Of a stretch of DNA of 64,000 nucleotides, positions 10,397-19,811 are shown in pieces. The DNA comes from JABDGV01 sp964577935. Its GTDB lineage: Bacteria > Chlamydiota > Chlamydiia > Chlamydiales > FEN-1388. The first letter of the stretch is position 1, and the number at the start of each line of letters is the position of its first letter. Both the position numbers and the translations under genes were made by a program. Below the pieces are notes generated by a model. That model saw only the letters and a program-made list of their open reading frames with translations. It was not told the DNA's origin and ran no database searches. Location: positions 4,085-68,084 of the forward strand of contig CAZOAJ010000011.1 of the NCBI GenBank assembly GCA_964577935.1, given 5' to 3'.

Positions 10397-10810
10397 TTAT
10401 ACTCGACGTCGCTTACGTGCGCGGCAACCGTTATGAGGAACTGGAGTCACATCACGTATAGCTGTAATAGCTAAACCTGCGCTCATAAGCCCACGGACTG
10501 CAGGCTCGCGACCCGCCCCAGGACCTTTTAAGTTGACTTCTACTTCTTTCAATCCTTGCGTTATTGCAACTTTAGCTGCATCTTGTGCGGCAACTGTAGC
10601 TGCAAAGGCTGACGACTTACGAGAACCTGAATATCCGGACTTACCAGCTGACGACCAAGCAATTACTTGTCCTGATGGATCAGTGATAGAAACAATCGTG
10701 TTGTTAAAGCTTGCTTTAACATAGGCTACGCCTACAGGCACGTTTTTGTTTACTTTCTTTTTTGTTTTAACGGACTTTTTCGCCGTTGAAGTTGTTTTTT
10801 GCATACTCAA
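10397..10810 (-). CDS. rpsK: 30S ribosomal protein S11
   Basis: Small-subunit platform protein. The core [31 protein letters not shown], the alanine-rich helix [15 protein letters not shown] and the C-terminal [20 protein letters not shown] are diagnostic. The start needs a choice: GGAAGGAG lies seven bases before a TTG at 10808-10810 and thirteen bases before the ATG at 10804, so I use the TTG. A longer frame from 10834 has no ribosome binding site. The N-terminus is lysine-rich ([14 protein letters not shown]). It follows rpsM directly. Confidence 0.95.
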   Translation of the reverse strand: MSMQKTTSTAKKSVKTKKKVNKNVPVGVAYVKASFNNTIVSITDPSGQVIAWSSAGKSGYSGSRKSSAFAATVAAQDAAKVAITQGLKEVEVNLKGPGAGREPAVRGLMSAGLAITAIRDVTPVPHNGCRARKRRRV

Positions 10811-10841
10811 GGTACTGCTCCTTCCTGCACTCATCTATGAA

Positions 10842-11219
10842 TTACTGTTGTGGCGCTTTCTTCTTGCCGGCAACAGTTCTACGAGGCCCTTTTCTCGTTC
10901 GCGAGTTCGTTCTCGTTCTTTGGCCACGAACAGGAAGCCCCAAGCGATGTCGGAGACCTCGATAGCAATGAATGCTAATCAATCGCTTAATGTTGTTCTG
11001 CACTTGTCGTCGAAGATCACCTTCTACGACATAATTATTCTGGATAAAGGTTGTGATTCGAGCGATATCATCACTCGTGAGTTGATGAGCTCTCATATCT
11101 TTGCTCAAGCTCAACTTTTCACAAATCTCTATTGCCAGCGTTGGACCAATCCCGTACAAATAACGAAGACTGATCTCAAGGCGCTTGTTATCGGGAATAT
11201 CCACACCGAGAATTCGCAT
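10842..11219 (-). CDS. rpsM: 30S ribosomal protein S13
   Basis: Head protein of the small subunit contacting tRNA and the intersubunit bridge. [29 protein letters not shown] and the basic C-terminus [25 protein letters not shown] match the family over its full length of 125 residues. TAGGAG lies six bases before the ATG. The gene follows secY; rpmJ (L36), which lies between secY and rpsM in many bacteria, is not here. Confidence 0.97.
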   Translation of the reverse strand: MRILGVDIPDNKRLEISLRYLYGIGPTLAIEICEKLSLSKDMRAHQLTSDDIARITTFIQNNYVVEGDLRRQVQNNIKRLISIHCYRGLRHRLGLPVRGQRTRTNSRTRKGPRRTVAGKKKAPQQ

Positions 11220-11287
11220 CAGATGCTCCTAAAATCAGTTAAAATGACTTATGATGCTACCAAATGTTACACATTATAGGAAAGGTC

Positions 11288-12655
11288 TTATCTGCGATAT
11301 TTCCCAGAAAACCCTTCATATTTTTTCATAATTAAATGAGACTCTACTTGTTTCATGGTATCTAGCACAACGCCTACCAAGATAAGTAATGCAGTCCCGC
11401 CAAAAAAGTAACTAATGGAAGGTGCAACCCCCATGATTGAACCAATGATATTAGGCAAGATTGCAAGCAATGCAAGCGAAAATGCCCCAATAAGAGTGAT
11501 TCTACTCATAGTCTCTTCCAAATACTCTTGAGTGCTTTTACCCTGTCTAATTCCTGGTATGAAGGCACCATTTCTCTTCATATCAGAAGCAATTTGATCA
11601 GGATGAAATTGTGTCGCAGTCCAAAAATAGCTGAAGAACAAAATCAACAGCACATAAAGGACTAGATAAAATGTTGAACCAGGCGAAATCATATCAGCAA
11701 AAGTGCTCAAAATGCTTCCGTTGCCCAAAAACTGCGCAAGTGTCGCAGGAAACATCAACAATGAAGAGGCAAAAATGACTGGGACAACACCCGCATAGTT
11801 GACCTTCAGAGGTATATATGAACTTCCGCTTCCTTGAACTTCACGAAAACCAACTATCTTTCTTGCGTATTGCAGAGGAATTTTTCGCTGCCCTTGTATG
11901 ATGTATATAGTCGCAATCGAAACAAGCACAAAGAGCAAAAAGAGAACGGTCAATGTAAAAATCGATATCTGACCAGGCTGCGGACTATCAAGGTTAAGCT
12001 GCTGTAGAATAAGACCAATCGTTGTTGGCAGCTGTGATAATATACCGGTCGCGATAATCAAACTCATCCCATTTCCAATACCTTTATCTGAAATCTGCTC
12101 CCCTATCCACATAAGAAGACAGGTTCCAGCCGACATTGTAAAAATGGTAATCGTGAAAAAGAGCCAAGGAGAGCCAAACAAAGTATAGCTAAGAAGATCA
12201 CCGGAAATAATCCCTGGACTCGAGAGATTCATTTGGAGAGCAAATTTAGCAAATAATGTTGACTGCAAAACCGCAAGTAACAGCGTCGCTAAACGTGTCC
12301 ATCGTGAAATCTTTCTTCGCCCAAAGTCTGGATTTTCGCGGACTTCGCGCTGAAGATTTGGCATCAAGGCCACAAGTAATTGCATCATGATTGACGCAGA
12401 AATATAGGGAACAACACCTAACGCAAATATAGTCATTTGCGAAAAAGCGCCACCGCTAAAAATATCAACTAATTGAAAGAGATTTTGGCTTCCGCCTGTC
12501 GCTTGACGAAAGTAAGAAAGAGCTACATCGCCGTCAATTCCCGGGACTGGCACAAAGCCACCCAATCGGTACACTAAAAGTGCTAAAATAGTGAAAACAA
12601 TCTTATTTTTTAAATCAGGATTGTTCTTCAGTGTAGAAAATAGGCCTTTGAACAT
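11288..12655 (-). CDS. secY: Preprotein translocase subunit SecY
   Basis: Forms the protein-conducting channel of the Sec translocon in the inner membrane. Ten hydrophobic segments are visible, with family hallmarks: [24 protein letters not shown] near the N-terminus, [30 protein letters not shown], and the C-terminal [42 protein letters not shown] start at the ATG at 12655 (MFKGLF), with AGAGG four bases upstream; an upstream GTG at 12673 lacks a binding site. About 455 residues is normal. It is part of the ribosomal operon after rplO, but the gap between them contains two perfect hairpins. Confidence 0.96.
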   Translation of the reverse strand: MFKGLFSTLKNNPDLKNKIVFTILALLVYRLGGFVPVPGIDGDVALSYFRQATGGSQNLFQLVDIFSGGAFSQMTIFALGVVPYISASIMMQLLVALMPNLQREVRENPDFGRRKISRWTRLATLLLAVLQSTLFAKFALQMNLSSPGIISGDLLSYTLFGSPWLFFTITIFTMSAGTCLLMWIGEQISDKGIGNGMSLIIATGILSQLPTTIGLILQQLNLDSPQPGQISIFTLTVLFLLFVLVSIATIYIIQGQRKIPLQYARKIVGFREVQGSGSSYIPLKVNYAGVVPVIFASSLLMFPATLAQFLGNGSILSTFADMISPGSTFYLVLYVLLILFFSYFWTATQFHPDQIASDMKRNGAFIPGIRQGKSTQEYLEETMSRITLIGAFSLALLAILPNIIGSIMGVAPSISYFFGGTALLILVGVVLDTMKQVESHLIMKKYEGFSGKYRR

Positions 12656-12696
12656 GACACCTCTTGTTGCCACTTTCCGTTCAAGAGCAAAATAAC

Positions 12697-12761
12697 AATG
12701 AGCAGGAAAGATAGTCTCTTACCTGCTCATTAGAAGTCAACGAAGCCATAGGACTTCGTTG
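12697..12761 (-). terminator. Two successive perfect hairpins between rplO and secY (candidate attenuator)
   Basis: In transcript order, CAACGAAG (12754-12761 complement) pairs with CTTCGTTG (12738-12745 complement), then AATGAGCAGG (12722-12731 complement) pairs with CCTGCTCATT (12697-12706 complement) as a perfect 10 bp stem. The second is followed by GTTATTTTG on the minus strand, a moderately T-rich tail. The structures fill most of the 95-base gap. Partial termination or mRNA processing that lowers secY expression relative to the ribosomal genes is an inference. Confidence 0.6.
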
Positions 12762-12768
12762 TTTAAAT

Positions 12769-13221
12769 CTAGCCAAGCGTGAATTCAAAAGATCCAGCTT
12801 TAAGCTTCTCTTCAGCCGAAGCAGAATATGCTTGTGCTTCAATTTTGATTTTCTTCGTTAATTCGCCATGACCCAAAATTTTGAGCCCAGCACTTGAACC
12901 GCTGATATATCCTTTTTGATAGAGGGTATCGAGATTAACCGTCTCTCCATCATGATATATTTCTTCGATTTGTGCTAGATTAATGCAGTCAAATCGTGGG
13001 CGACGAAATGCAGCGTTGCTAAATCCGCGCTGAGGGAGTTTTCGATAGAGAGGTAGCTGACCACCTTCATAACGAGTTCGTGTTTTATAGCCAGAACGAG
13101 ATCCAGCACCCTTAACACCACGCCCGCACGTCTTTCCAAGACCTGAACCAATTCCTCGGCCAACTCTTTTTCTTCTCTTCTTTGGTCGAGAAGTATTAAG
13201 TAAACAATGTAATGGCATCAT
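12769..13221 (-). CDS. rplO: 50S ribosomal protein L15
   Basis: Late-assembling large-subunit protein. The Arg/Gly-rich N-terminus KKRRKRVGRGIGSGLGKTCGRGVKGAGSRSG and the middle GGQLPLYRKLPQRGF are diagnostic, followed by the C-terminal domain with LKILGHGELTKKIKIEAQAYS. 150 residues is normal. Two adjacent ATG codons are available at the start. It follows rpsE with only five bases between them; rpmD (L30), which lies between these genes in many bacteria, is absent. Confidence 0.96.
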   Translation of the reverse strand: MMPLHCLLNTSRPKKRRKRVGRGIGSGLGKTCGRGVKGAGSRSGYKTRTRYEGGQLPLYRKLPQRGFSNAAFRRPRFDCINLAQIEEIYHDGETVNLDTLYQKGYISGSSAGLKILGHGELTKKIKIEAQAYSASAEEKLKAGSFEFTLG

Positions 13222-13226
13222 GATAT

Positions 13227-13736
13227 CTAGACTCCTCGTGCCGCAAGCACTGCATCTCGTTTTGTCATCGAGAGCAACGCTTTAAATGTTGCACGAACAA
13301 GGTTGTTTGGGTTATTCGAGCCATGACTTTTAGCCATAACGTCTTTAAACCCTGCAAATTCCAAAATTGCTCGAACTTTTGAACCGGCGATAATTCCAGT
13401 ACCTTGTGGAGCAGGTCGCATTTGAACAACTGCGCCATCGAACTTCATTATAATGTCATGGGGAATGGTTCCATCTTGCATAGGAACTGAAACCATATTT
13501 TTGCGAGCAAGCTCACCACCCTTACGAATCGCATCAGTTAACTCGTTTGCTTTAGCAAAACCGAATCCAACACGACCTTTGCCATCACCAACTAAGATCA
13601 AAGCGGAAAAGCTCATTTTCTTCCCGCCTTTAACAGTCTTGGAGCATCGGTTAACGAAGAGAACTTTTTCAAGCATCTCCGAGCTTTCGCGCTTCGCGTT
13701 ATCTGATCGTTTATTGCCTTCTGAATGCTTTGCCAT
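13227..13736 (-). CDS. rpsE: 30S ribosomal protein S5
   Basis: Small-subunit protein involved in decoding fidelity. The S5 signature is clear in FVNRCSKTVKGGKKMSFSALILVGDGKGRVGFGFAKANE, followed by the C-terminal domain with GTGIIAGSKVRAILEFAGFKDVMAKSHGSNNPNNLVRATF. 169 residues is usual. It lies 20 bases after rplR and 5 bases before rplO. Confidence 0.97.
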   Translation of the reverse strand: MAKHSEGNKRSDNAKRESSEMLEKVLFVNRCSKTVKGGKKMSFSALILVGDGKGRVGFGFAKANELTDAIRKGGELARKNMVSVPMQDGTIPHDIIMKFDGAVVQMRPAPQGTGIIAGSKVRAILEFAGFKDVMAKSHGSNNPNNLVRATFKALLSMTKRDAVLAARGV

Positions 13737-13756
13737 AGTCTTGCTGTCCTCTACCG

Positions 13757-14128
13757 TTAAAACTTGAGTCCAGAAGCTCGGGCGCTATCAGCAAGCTCTG
13801 CTAAGATTCCATGATACTTGAAAGGACCTCGATCAAAGACTACTTCTTCGATTCCAAGTGCTTTCGCTTTCTCTGCAATCTTCTCGCCAATGACACGTGC
13901 CGAAGCCTTCGACTTCTTTGCGTTCTCTGTATCCCGTAGCTCTTTAGTGACAGTGGACATGCTTGCAAGCGTTACGCCTTGAGTGTCATCAATAAGCTGA
14001 GCATAGATGTGCTTATTGCTTTTGACAACAGTCAGACGAGGACGCTGAGCGGATCCACGAATTTGCTTACGTACACGGAGAGCGCGCTTATGTTTTGCAA
14101 CATTTGCTTTTAGTGTGCTACTTTCCAT
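13757..14128 (-). CDS. rplR: 50S ribosomal protein L18
   Basis: 5S rRNA-binding large-subunit protein. It shows the basic N-terminus KHKRALRVRKQIRGSAQRPRLTVVKSNKHIYAQLIDD and the C-terminal EKAKALGIEEVVFDRGPFKYHGILAELADSARASGLKF, both typical. 123 residues is normal. A 145-base gap with a long hairpin separates it from rplF upstream, unlike the tight spacing elsewhere in the operon. Confidence 0.97.
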   Translation of the reverse strand: MESSTLKANVAKHKRALRVRKQIRGSAQRPRLTVVKSNKHIYAQLIDDTQGVTLASMSTVTKELRDTENAKKSKASARVIGEKIAEKAKALGIEEVVFDRGPFKYHGILAELADSARASGLKF

Positions 14129-14201
14129 CGCTCAAACTATCCGTATTTATCCCTTTCGGGAATTTCTACATATATATCTTGTACCGCGGGAGGATATCTT
14201 A

Positions 14202-14263
14202 GCCAACAACTGTAATCACTTAATCGAGTGCATATTGCACTTAATTAACTACAGTTTATTGGC
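14202..14263 (-). other. Long imperfect hairpin in the rplF-rplR gap
   Basis: GCCAAC at 14202-14207 and GTTGGC-like TTATTGGC up to 14263 bracket a long foldback: GCCAA/TTGGC, AACTGTA/TACAGTT, ATTAA/TTAAT and the apical GTGCA/TGCAC around a three-base loop. The arms span about 28 bases each with a few mismatches. The gap is the largest inside the ribosomal operon (145 bases). No T tract follows, so a terminator is unlikely; a processing site, regulatory RNA structure or repeat is possible. Confidence 0.6.
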
Positions 14264-14273
14264 CGAAACGTCC

Positions 14274-14822
14274 TTACTTCTTCGCGGATTTAGCAGCCTT
14301 ACCAGCTTTTCGTCGTACGTATTCATTGACGTAGCGGATACCTTTGCCTTGATAAGGCTCAGGAGGACGCTTCGCACGAATTTTAGCTGCAAATTCACCT
14401 ACTGCCTGCTTGTCAGAACCCGATATAATAATAAGCGTGTTCTTCTCAACTTTTACTTGAAGTCCTTGTGGGATTTCTAGTTGAGTTGGATGAGAATAAC
14501 CTACTTGCAGGTCTACCATGTTACCTTGTACTGCAGCTCTATAGCCGACGCCGACCATCTCAAGTCTTTTCTCAAAGCCCTGAGATGCACCGATTACCAT
14601 ATTCTGAACTAATACTCTATACAATCCATGAAATGCGCCTGATTGACGATCAGTGCCTTCGACAGATACATGAGCATGTCCATCAACAATTTCAATTTTA
14701 ATACCTGGGACGAGTGGTTGCTGGAGTGTGGCTTTTGTGCCTTTCACAACAACTAAATCATCTTTAACTTGCACTTCAACGCCCTTTGGAAGTGCAATAG
14801 GCAGTTTCCCTTTACGAGACAT
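14274..14822 (-). CDS. rplF: 50S ribosomal protein L6
   Basis: Large-subunit protein near the factor-binding site. I start at ATG 14822 (MSRKGKLPIALPKGVEV), with GGAGGT five bases upstream; a longer frame overlaps rpsH and lacks support. The two homologous L6 domains are visible, ending in the signature FAAKIRAKRPPEPYQGKGIRYVNEYVRRKAGK. About 182 residues is normal. It begins 11 bases after the rpsH stop. Confidence 0.97.
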   Translation of the reverse strand: MSRKGKLPIALPKGVEVQVKDDLVVVKGTKATLQQPLVPGIKIEIVDGHAHVSVEGTDRQSGAFHGLYRVLVQNMVIGASQGFEKRLEMVGVGYRAAVQGNMVDLQVGYSHPTQLEIPQGLQVKVEKNTLIIISGSDKQAVGEFAAKIRAKRPPEPYQGKGIRYVNEYVRRKAGKAAKSAKK

Positions 14823-14832
14823 CCAACACCTC

Positions 14833-15231
14833 CTACCAGACCTTACAGAGCAGCTCACCACCCACTTTACGCTGTCTGGCTTCATTTCCAGTCATAACGC
14901 CTTGTGATGTGGTTACAATGGCTATACCCATGCCATTGAAAATTCTTGGCATTTCTTCATATCCAACATAGAATCTACGACCTGGAGAAGAAATTCTTTC
15001 AAGGCCTCTGATAACAGACTGTCTGTCTTTTCCATATCGGAGATAGATTCGCATCATTGAAATGCCACCTTCAGATTTGACAATAAGGTGCTCAACATAT
15101 CCCGAATCTTTCAATACTTGGGCAAGAGATTGATTCATCTTGCTCCAGTTAACGTCAACATACTTATGTCGAGCACGTGTGGCGTTACGGATTCTCGTGA
15201 GAAAGTCTGCAATTGCATCAGTTACGAACAT
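14833..15231 (-). CDS. rpsH: 30S ribosomal protein S8
   Basis: Small-subunit 16S rRNA-binding protein; in E. coli it is also the operon's translational repressor. TDAIADFLTRIRNATRARHKYVDV and the C-terminal GMGIAIVTTSQGVMTGNEARQRKVGGELLCKVW are diagnostic. 132 residues is normal. It follows rplE with three bases between them; rpsN (S14), usual between rplE and rpsH elsewhere, is absent. Confidence 0.97.
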   Translation of the reverse strand: MFVTDAIADFLTRIRNATRARHKYVDVNWSKMNQSLAQVLKDSGYVEHLIVKSEGGISMMRIYLRYGKDRQSVIRGLERISSPGRRFYVGYEEMPRIFNGMGIAIVTTSQGVMTGNEARQRKVGGELLCKVW

Positions 15232-15234
15232 ATC

Positions 15235-15813
15235 CTACACACCCTCAATATCTTGCCAATCTGGCACTACTACAGGAAGACCTTTAAATGGAAGGCCTAA
15301 AAGTCTTAAAAGCTCAATGCACTCTTCGTCATTTACTGCGCTTGTTACAAAGGTAATATTCATACCTTGTGCGCGCTTAACGAGATCTAAATTGAGCTCG
15401 GGAAAGATCTGCTGATCTTCCAAACCTAAACTATAGCAGCCGCGTCCATCGCCCTTGCTCGAAAAGCCGCGAAAGTCGCGGATTCGAGGAGCTGCGATGT
15501 TGCAAAATCGGTCTACAAAGTCGTACATTCGCTTTCCACGAAGTGTAACTTTAAGACCAACCGGCTGTCCTTTGCGGAGCTTGAAGTTAGAGATCGCTTG
15601 CTTAGCCTTCGAAATGATAGGCTTTTGACCAGCGATCAAGCTTAACTCTTGCACGCAATCTTGCATGGCGTTTTTATCTTTTGACGCCTCAGCGATTCCC
15701 ATGCTGATCACGATTTTCTTAAGCCCAGGAACCATCATTTGGTTCTCGTACTTAAATCGATTGACCAGGTAGGGCTTTACCTTTTCGTGATATCGTTGCT
15801 TCAATCGTGACAT
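15235..15813 (-). CDS. rplE: 50S ribosomal protein L5
   Basis: 5S rRNA-binding protein of the central protuberance. It contains [18 protein letters not shown], the block [31 protein letters not shown], and [30 protein letters not shown], all typical for L5. At 192 residues it is slightly longer than E. coli L5 because of a C-terminal extension ([17 protein letters not shown]). It lies between rplX and rpsH. Confidence 0.97.
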   Translation of the reverse strand: MSRLKQRYHEKVKPYLVNRFKYENQMMVPGLKKIVISMGIAEASKDKNAMQDCVQELSLIAGQKPIISKAKQAISNFKLRKGQPVGLKVTLRGKRMYDFVDRFCNIAAPRIRDFRGFSSKGDGRGCYSLGLEDQQIFPELNLDLVKRAQGMNITFVTSAVNDEECIELLRLLGLPFKGLPVVVPDWQDIEGV

Positions 15814-15825
15814 CGAGGGAAACCC

Positions 15826-16182
15826 TTACTTGACTGCTCTTCTGACCGATCGGAGAACTACTTTTTGACCATCTTTGTTGATGGAAACAAGTTCGCGTTC
15901 ACCTTTATCGTTCATCTGAATTTTAACTTTTAACGGACGACCCTCATCATCACAAGGACGTACGTTTGAGATATGAATAGGCGCTTCTACCTCAACAAAA
16001 CCACCTTTGGGGTTTTGTTGTGTAGCTTTTACCGCTTTTTTGCGGAGATTAATACCTTCAACCCAAACGGAATCATTACGATATGTTTTCACGATCCCGT
16101 GTTGTCCTTTCGCGCTACCAGCAATCACGACTACGCGATCACCCGATCGGACCTTTTTTGTTCTCGCTTGAGATACTTGCAT
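15826..16182 (-). CDS. rplX: 50S ribosomal protein L24
   Basis: Assembly-initiator protein of the large subunit. The KOW motif region VRSGDRVVVIAGSAKGQHGIVKTYRNDSVWVEGINLRKKAVK and GFVEVEAPIHISNVRPCD match L24. 118 residues is a little longer than E. coli L24, with a basic C-terminal tail (VVLRSVRRAVK). It follows rplN by 26 bases and precedes rplE. Confidence 0.97.
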   Translation of the reverse strand: MQVSQARTKKVRSGDRVVVIAGSAKGQHGIVKTYRNDSVWVEGINLRKKAVKATQQNPKGGFVEVEAPIHISNVRPCDDEGRPLKVKIQMNDKGERELVSINKDGQKVVLRSVRRAVK

Positions 16183-16208
16183 GAGACTAGAACCTTCTCC
16201 AGTGCAAT

Positions 16209-16574
16209 TTAAATTACCTCAGGTGCAAGGGAGCCAATTTTGGCATATCCTCGCTCCCGTACTTCACGTGCCACAGGGCCGAAAATACGAGTACCGCGGG
16301 GATTTCCCTTATCATCAATCAATACACAGCTGTTCGAATCAAACCTGAGGTAGCCGTCTTTTCGACGAATATATTTTTTTGTACGAACAATAACTGCTCG
16401 AACAACATCACCTTTCTTTACGCTCCCATCGGGCTCGGCATCCCGCACGGAGGCGATAATAACATCGCCAACACCAGCGTAACGACGCTTAGAACCGCGG
16501 AGGACTTTAAAGCACTTAACGACCTTTGCCCCCGAATTATCGGCAACTTTCAGTTGCGTCTCTTGCTGAATCAT
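16209..16574 (-). CDS. rplN: 50S ribosomal protein L14
   Basis: Large-subunit protein contacting the small subunit. [39 protein letters not shown] is the conserved N-terminus, and [28 protein letters not shown] the conserved C-terminus. The ATG at 16574 gives 121 residues, the usual length; an upstream TTG at 16586 would add four residues directly on top of the AGAGGAA binding site and is unlikely. Confidence 0.97.
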   Translation of the reverse strand: MIQQETQLKVADNSGAKVVKCFKVLRGSKRRYAGVGDVIIASVRDAEPDGSVKKGDVVRAVIVRTKKYIRRKDGYLRFDSNSCVLIDDKGNPRGTRIFGPVAREVRERGYAKIGSLAPEVI

Positions 16575-16628
16575 ATTACAACTCAATTCCTCTTAAGGTC
16601 CGAACGCAAGGTTATTCACCCTTATGAA

Positions 16629-16910
16629 TTACAGTGCCTGAGCCGGTTGGCTCGGAGCAACTGAAACGACTCTCCAACATTTGAGCTTTGAAAGTGGTCT
16701 CGTCTCAACAATTTCAACGATATCCCCTTCTTTCGCTCTCATCTCTTCATCATGAGCGTAGTACTTTTTAGAAGTCGACATGACTTTTCCGTACCGTTCA
16801 TGGCGAATAGTTCTTGTCACTCGCACTACAACTGTTTTGTTCATTTTGTTTGAAACGACAACACCCTTGCGAGTTTTTCGTTGTCGTTTTATACCTTGCT
16901 GCTCGCTCAT
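16629..16910 (-). CDS. rpsQ: 30S ribosomal protein S17
   Basis: Primary 16S rRNA-binding protein. The core [42 protein letters not shown] and the region [23 protein letters not shown] are diagnostic. The frame is open back to 16937, overlapping rpmC by four bases; [16 protein letters not shown] from 16910 gives the usual length, but the longer form cannot be excluded. Confidence 0.96.
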   Translation of the reverse strand: MSEQQGIKRQRKTRKGVVVSNKMNKTVVVRVTRTIRHERYGKVMSTSKKYYAHDEEMRAKEGDIVEIVETRPLSKLKCWRVVSVAPSQPAQAL

Positions 16911-16933
16911 ATCAAATGCTGCCACCAGATTCT

Positions 16934-17143
16934 TCAAATGCCTGTTGTTTCGAGCTCTTTTTCACGAAGAATAGTCTTCGCTTGAGCGATTTCTCGCTTA
17001 ATAGCTCGGTTTGTAGAAGCAGACTTTGCTTCTTTATCCAACAGACGACGATTTTTCTCATCAAAGAGTTGCTTTTTGAGCTCACCAACTAATGTTAATA
17101 GCTCAGAATCACTTTTATTTCGGAGCTTTTCTGCCTTTGCCAT
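16934..17143 (-). CDS. rpmC: 50S ribosomal protein L29
   Basis: Small two-helix protein at the polypeptide exit tunnel. [28 protein letters not shown] and the second helix [19 protein letters not shown] match L29, and 69 residues is normal. It lies between rplP (11 bases) and rpsQ, as in most S10-spc clusters. Confidence 0.95.
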   Translation of the reverse strand: MAKAEKLRNKSDSELLTLVGELKKQLFDEKNRRLLDKEAKSASTNRAIKREIAQAKTILREKELETTGI

Positions 17144-17154
17144 ATATTAACTCC

Positions 17155-17565
17155 TTATACCCGCTCTACTCGCTCAACGAAGCGGGTCTTGAGCCCGAGC
17201 TTCGCTGCTGCTCTGCGAAGAGCATCTTGAGCGACGTCTCTAGGGACATTTCCAACTTCAAAAAGAACACGACCTGGGCGCACAGGAGCTACCCAATGAT
17301 CAACGTTCCCTTTACCTTTACCCATTCGGGTTTCGAGCGGTTTTTGAGACACAGGCTTATCGGGAAAAACACGAATCCAGATTTTACCTCTACGGTTAAA
17401 AAATCTAGAAATCGCTACTCGACAAGCTTCGATTTGTTGTGCCGTGATATAACCACGATCTAAAGCCTGCATACCGAAATCACCAAAATCGACAAAGTTT
17501 GCACTGGTAGAAATACCAGAGAGACTTCCTTTTTGCATTTTTCGGTGCTTTGTCTTTTTGGGCAT
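17155..17565 (-). CDS. rplP: 50S ribosomal protein L16
   Basis: Large-subunit protein near the A-site t[50 protein letters not shown] is the conserved N-terminus; [36 protein letters not shown] is the conserved C-terminal end. Starting at the ATG at 17565 gives 136 residues, as expected; the frame extends three codons further upstream without support. Confidence 0.97.
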   Translation of the reverse strand: MPKKTKHRKMQKGSLSGISTSANFVDFGDFGMQALDRGYITAQQIEACRVAISRFFNRRGKIWIRVFPDKPVSQKPLETRMGKGKGNVDHWVAPVRPGRVLFEVGNVPRDVAQDALRRAAAKLGLKTRFVERVERV

Positions 17566-17590
17566 CAATGTCATACCGATTTACCCCACC

Positions 17591-18316
17591 TTATGCTTGA
17601 GGAGCCGATTTTGCTTGTGCCGCCTTAGACGTTGAAGCTCCTTGAGCTTGAGCGCCTACTGAGTCGACAGTAGCAGAACGTCGAGTACTTTGTTGTAACT
17701 CGCCTCGATTAATCCAAACCTTTACACCGATAGAACCATATGTGGTTTCTGCTCGGCCATTAGCGAAATCAATATCAGCACGAAGTGTTTGAAGAGGAAT
17801 TACACCATCTTTATACCACTCACGGCGAGCAATTTCTGCTCCACCTAATCGACCTGACACCTGAACGCGGACACCGGCTCCGCCAGCTTCCATAACTCTT
17901 TGCATAGCTTGCTTCAAAGCTCGTCGAAATGGAATTCGACGTTCTAATTGTTTCGCAATGCCATCTGCAACGATTTTAGCGTCTAGATCAGGACGTTTGA
18001 TTTCATCAACTTCGATCCATACTTCTTTACCGGTCATCTTAGAAAGTTCGGCGCGTAGAACATCAATCTCGCTTCCTTTCTTTCCAATTACTAACCCTGG
18101 TCTAGCAGTATGAATGACGACTTCAATTTTGTCACTCATTCTTCGCACTGTAATATGCGAAGTGCCTTGACAGCACGACTTGGTGATCAAAAACTCACGA
18201 ATGAGCTTATCTTCACCGAGAAGCGCGCCGAATTCTTGTTTGTTTGCATACCAGCGCGAAAGCCAATTCTTCTTAAGCGCGAGTCGAAATCCAACAGGAT
18301 GTGTTTTCTGTCCCAT
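17591..18316 (-). CDS. rpsC: 30S ribosomal protein S3
   Basis: Small-subunit head protein lining the mRNA entry. MGQKTHPVGFRLALKKNWLSRWYANKQEF, the KH motif IHTARPGLVIGKKGSEIDVLRAELSKM and the C-terminal signature GRLGGAEIARREWYKDGVIPLQTLRADIDFANGRAETTYGSIGVKVWI are all present. 241 residues is normal, with an Ala/Gln/Ser-rich tail. It lies between rplV and rplP. Confidence 0.97.
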   Translation of the reverse strand: MGQKTHPVGFRLALKKNWLSRWYANKQEFGALLGEDKLIREFLITKSCCQGTSHITVRRMSDKIEVVIHTARPGLVIGKKGSEIDVLRAELSKMTGKEVWIEVDEIKRPDLDAKIVADGIAKQLERRIPFRRALKQAMQRVMEAGGAGVRVQVSGRLGGAEIARREWYKDGVIPLQTLRADIDFANGRAETTYGSIGVKVWINRGELQQSTRRSATVDSVGAQAQGASTSKAAQAKSAPQA

Positions 18317-18327
18317 GTCAACTACCT

Positions 18328-18663
18328 CTACTGCGGGCTAAGGACAACTGTAAAATGGCTCGTCCGTTTTGTAATCGGATGCTTCATACCGCGACTTCTT
18401 GGCTTGGCGCGTTTCATGTGAGGACCTTCGTCTACTCGAACCTCACCTACGATAAGCTGTTCTGCCCGATAATCGTGCTGCGATTCTGCATTAGCAAGAG
18501 CGCTTTGAAGCGTCTTGAGAAGCAGGCGACCGCCTTTTAATGCGCAATGTTCGAGCTGAAGGATTGCTTCTGGAACTTTCTTTCCTCTCATAAGCGCTGC
18601 GGCAAGTCTCGCTTTCCTCGGGCTGATCCGAACGAATCGTGTTTTTGCAGTAATTTGGATCAT
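18328..18663 (-). CDS. rplV: 50S ribosomal protein L22
   Basis: Protein of the exit tunnel. RFVRISPRKARLAAALMRGKKVPEAILQLEH and the C-terminal VRVDEGPHMKRAKPRSRGMKHPITKRTSHFTVVL (beta-hairpin loop reaching the tunnel) are diagnostic; 111 residues is normal. It lies between rpsS and rpsC. Confidence 0.97.
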   Translation of the reverse strand: MIQITAKTRFVRISPRKARLAAALMRGKKVPEAILQLEHCALKGGRLLLKTLQSALANAESQHDYRAEQLIVGEVRVDEGPHMKRAKPRSRGMKHPITKRTSHFTVVLSPQ

Positions 18664-18676
18664 GTTTAACCCTGTC

Positions 18677-18952
18677 TTATGTTGTGGCCGCTTTCTTCAG
18701 CGGATGACCCTTGAAGACTCGAGTAGGAGCAAATTCCCCCATTCGATGCCCGACCATATTTTCACTAACGTATACTGTCATGAACTTACGGCCATTATGT
18801 ACTTCGAATGTCATCCCGATCATTTCAGGAAGAATCATCGAACGACGAGACCAAGTTTTAACCGGTCTCTTGTCTTTTTTCTGACCTTGCTCAAGAACTT
18901 TTTTCTTAAGATGATGGTCCACGAAGGGACCTTTTTTCAACGACCTTGCCAT
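18677..18952 (-). CDS. rpsS: 30S ribosomal protein S19
   Basis: Small-subunit head protein. [49 protein letters not shown] and [17 protein letters not shown] are family signatures; 91 residues is normal. It starts two bases after the rplB stop. Confidence 0.97.
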   Translation of the reverse strand: MARSLKKGPFVDHHLKKKVLEQGQKKDKRPVKTWSRRSMILPEMIGMTFEVHNGRKFMTVYVSENMVGHRMGEFAPTRVFKGHPLKKAATT

Positions 18953-18954
18953 GG

Positions 18955-19797
18955 CTACTTGACCCTTCGATCCTTAATGATGAAACGAGATGAAACTTTA
19001 CGTTTTCCTCGAGTTTTATACCCTTTCGTCTGCATCGCCCATGGAGTTTGAGGAATGTAGCCGTTATGTCTACCTTCTCCACCACCGTGTGGGTGATCAA
19101 CTGGGTTCATAGCAGTACCGCGAACAGTTGGACGAATACCTTGCCAGCGCATACGACCAGCTTTACCTTCGTTTCGTACATTGTGTTCCGGATTGGAAAC
19201 AACGCCAAATGTTGCTCGGCACTCTTCATTGACCATGCGCATCTCTCCTGATGGGAGACGAATGGTTGCATAGCCGTTGTTACGACCCATAAGCTGAGCG
19301 GATAAACCTGCAGATCGTACAAGTTTCGCTCCCTTGCCTGGGATCATTTCAATATTGTGGATCGATGAGCCAATCGGCATGCACTTCAAGCGAGTAGCAC
19401 TGCCAACTGTGAAGATAGCGTGTTCATCAGATGAAACAACGACATCTCCAGCTTTAAGGCCATGAGGAGCAATAATATATCGCTTCTCACCATCTTCATA
19501 ATTCAATAGCGCAAGATACGCAGATCGGTTTGGATCATACTGCACTGAGTCGACACGAGCTTTAATGTCGAGCTTATCACGCTTAAAATCGATTGTTCTG
19601 ATAAAGCGTTTGTGCCCGCCGCCTCTATGTCGGCAAGTAATATGACCGTTATTGTTCCGTCCGCCAGTACGCTTTTTAATAGTTAATAAAGCGCGCTCAG
19701 GAGGAACTGTCTTACCATCAACACGAGTTAATTGCTCATGCGAGATAAGGACCAGTCTGCGGGTACCTGGAGTGATTGGTCGAAATGTTTTCAGCAT
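18955..19797 (-). CDS. rplB: 50S ribosomal protein L2
   Basis: Core large-subunit protein needed for the peptidyl transferase centre. It shows [14 protein letters not shown] at the N-terminus, [26 protein letters not shown], and the C-terminal signature [21 protein letters not shown] containing the functionally important histidine. 280 residues is normal. It lies between rplW and rpsS. Confidence 0.97.
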   Translation of the reverse strand: MLKTFRPITPGTRRLVLISHEQLTRVDGKTVPPERALLTIKKRTGGRNNNGHITCRHRGGGHKRFIRTIDFKRDKLDIKARVDSVQYDPNRSAYLALLNYEDGEKRYIIAPHGLKAGDVVVSSDEHAIFTVGSATRLKCMPIGSSIHNIEMIPGKGAKLVRSAGLSAQLMGRNNGYATIRLPSGEMRMVNEECRATFGVVSNPEHNVRNEGKAGRMRWQGIRPTVRGTAMNPVDHPHGGGEGRHNGYIPQTPWAMQTKGYKTRGKRKVSSRFIIKDRRVK

Positions 19798-19811
19798 ATG
19801 CGTCCCTGCAG

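Noticed and set aside
10746..11279. Long + strand frame (177 codons) over rpsM and rpsK
   Set aside because: It is the complement of two certain ribosomal genes and has no family resemblance.
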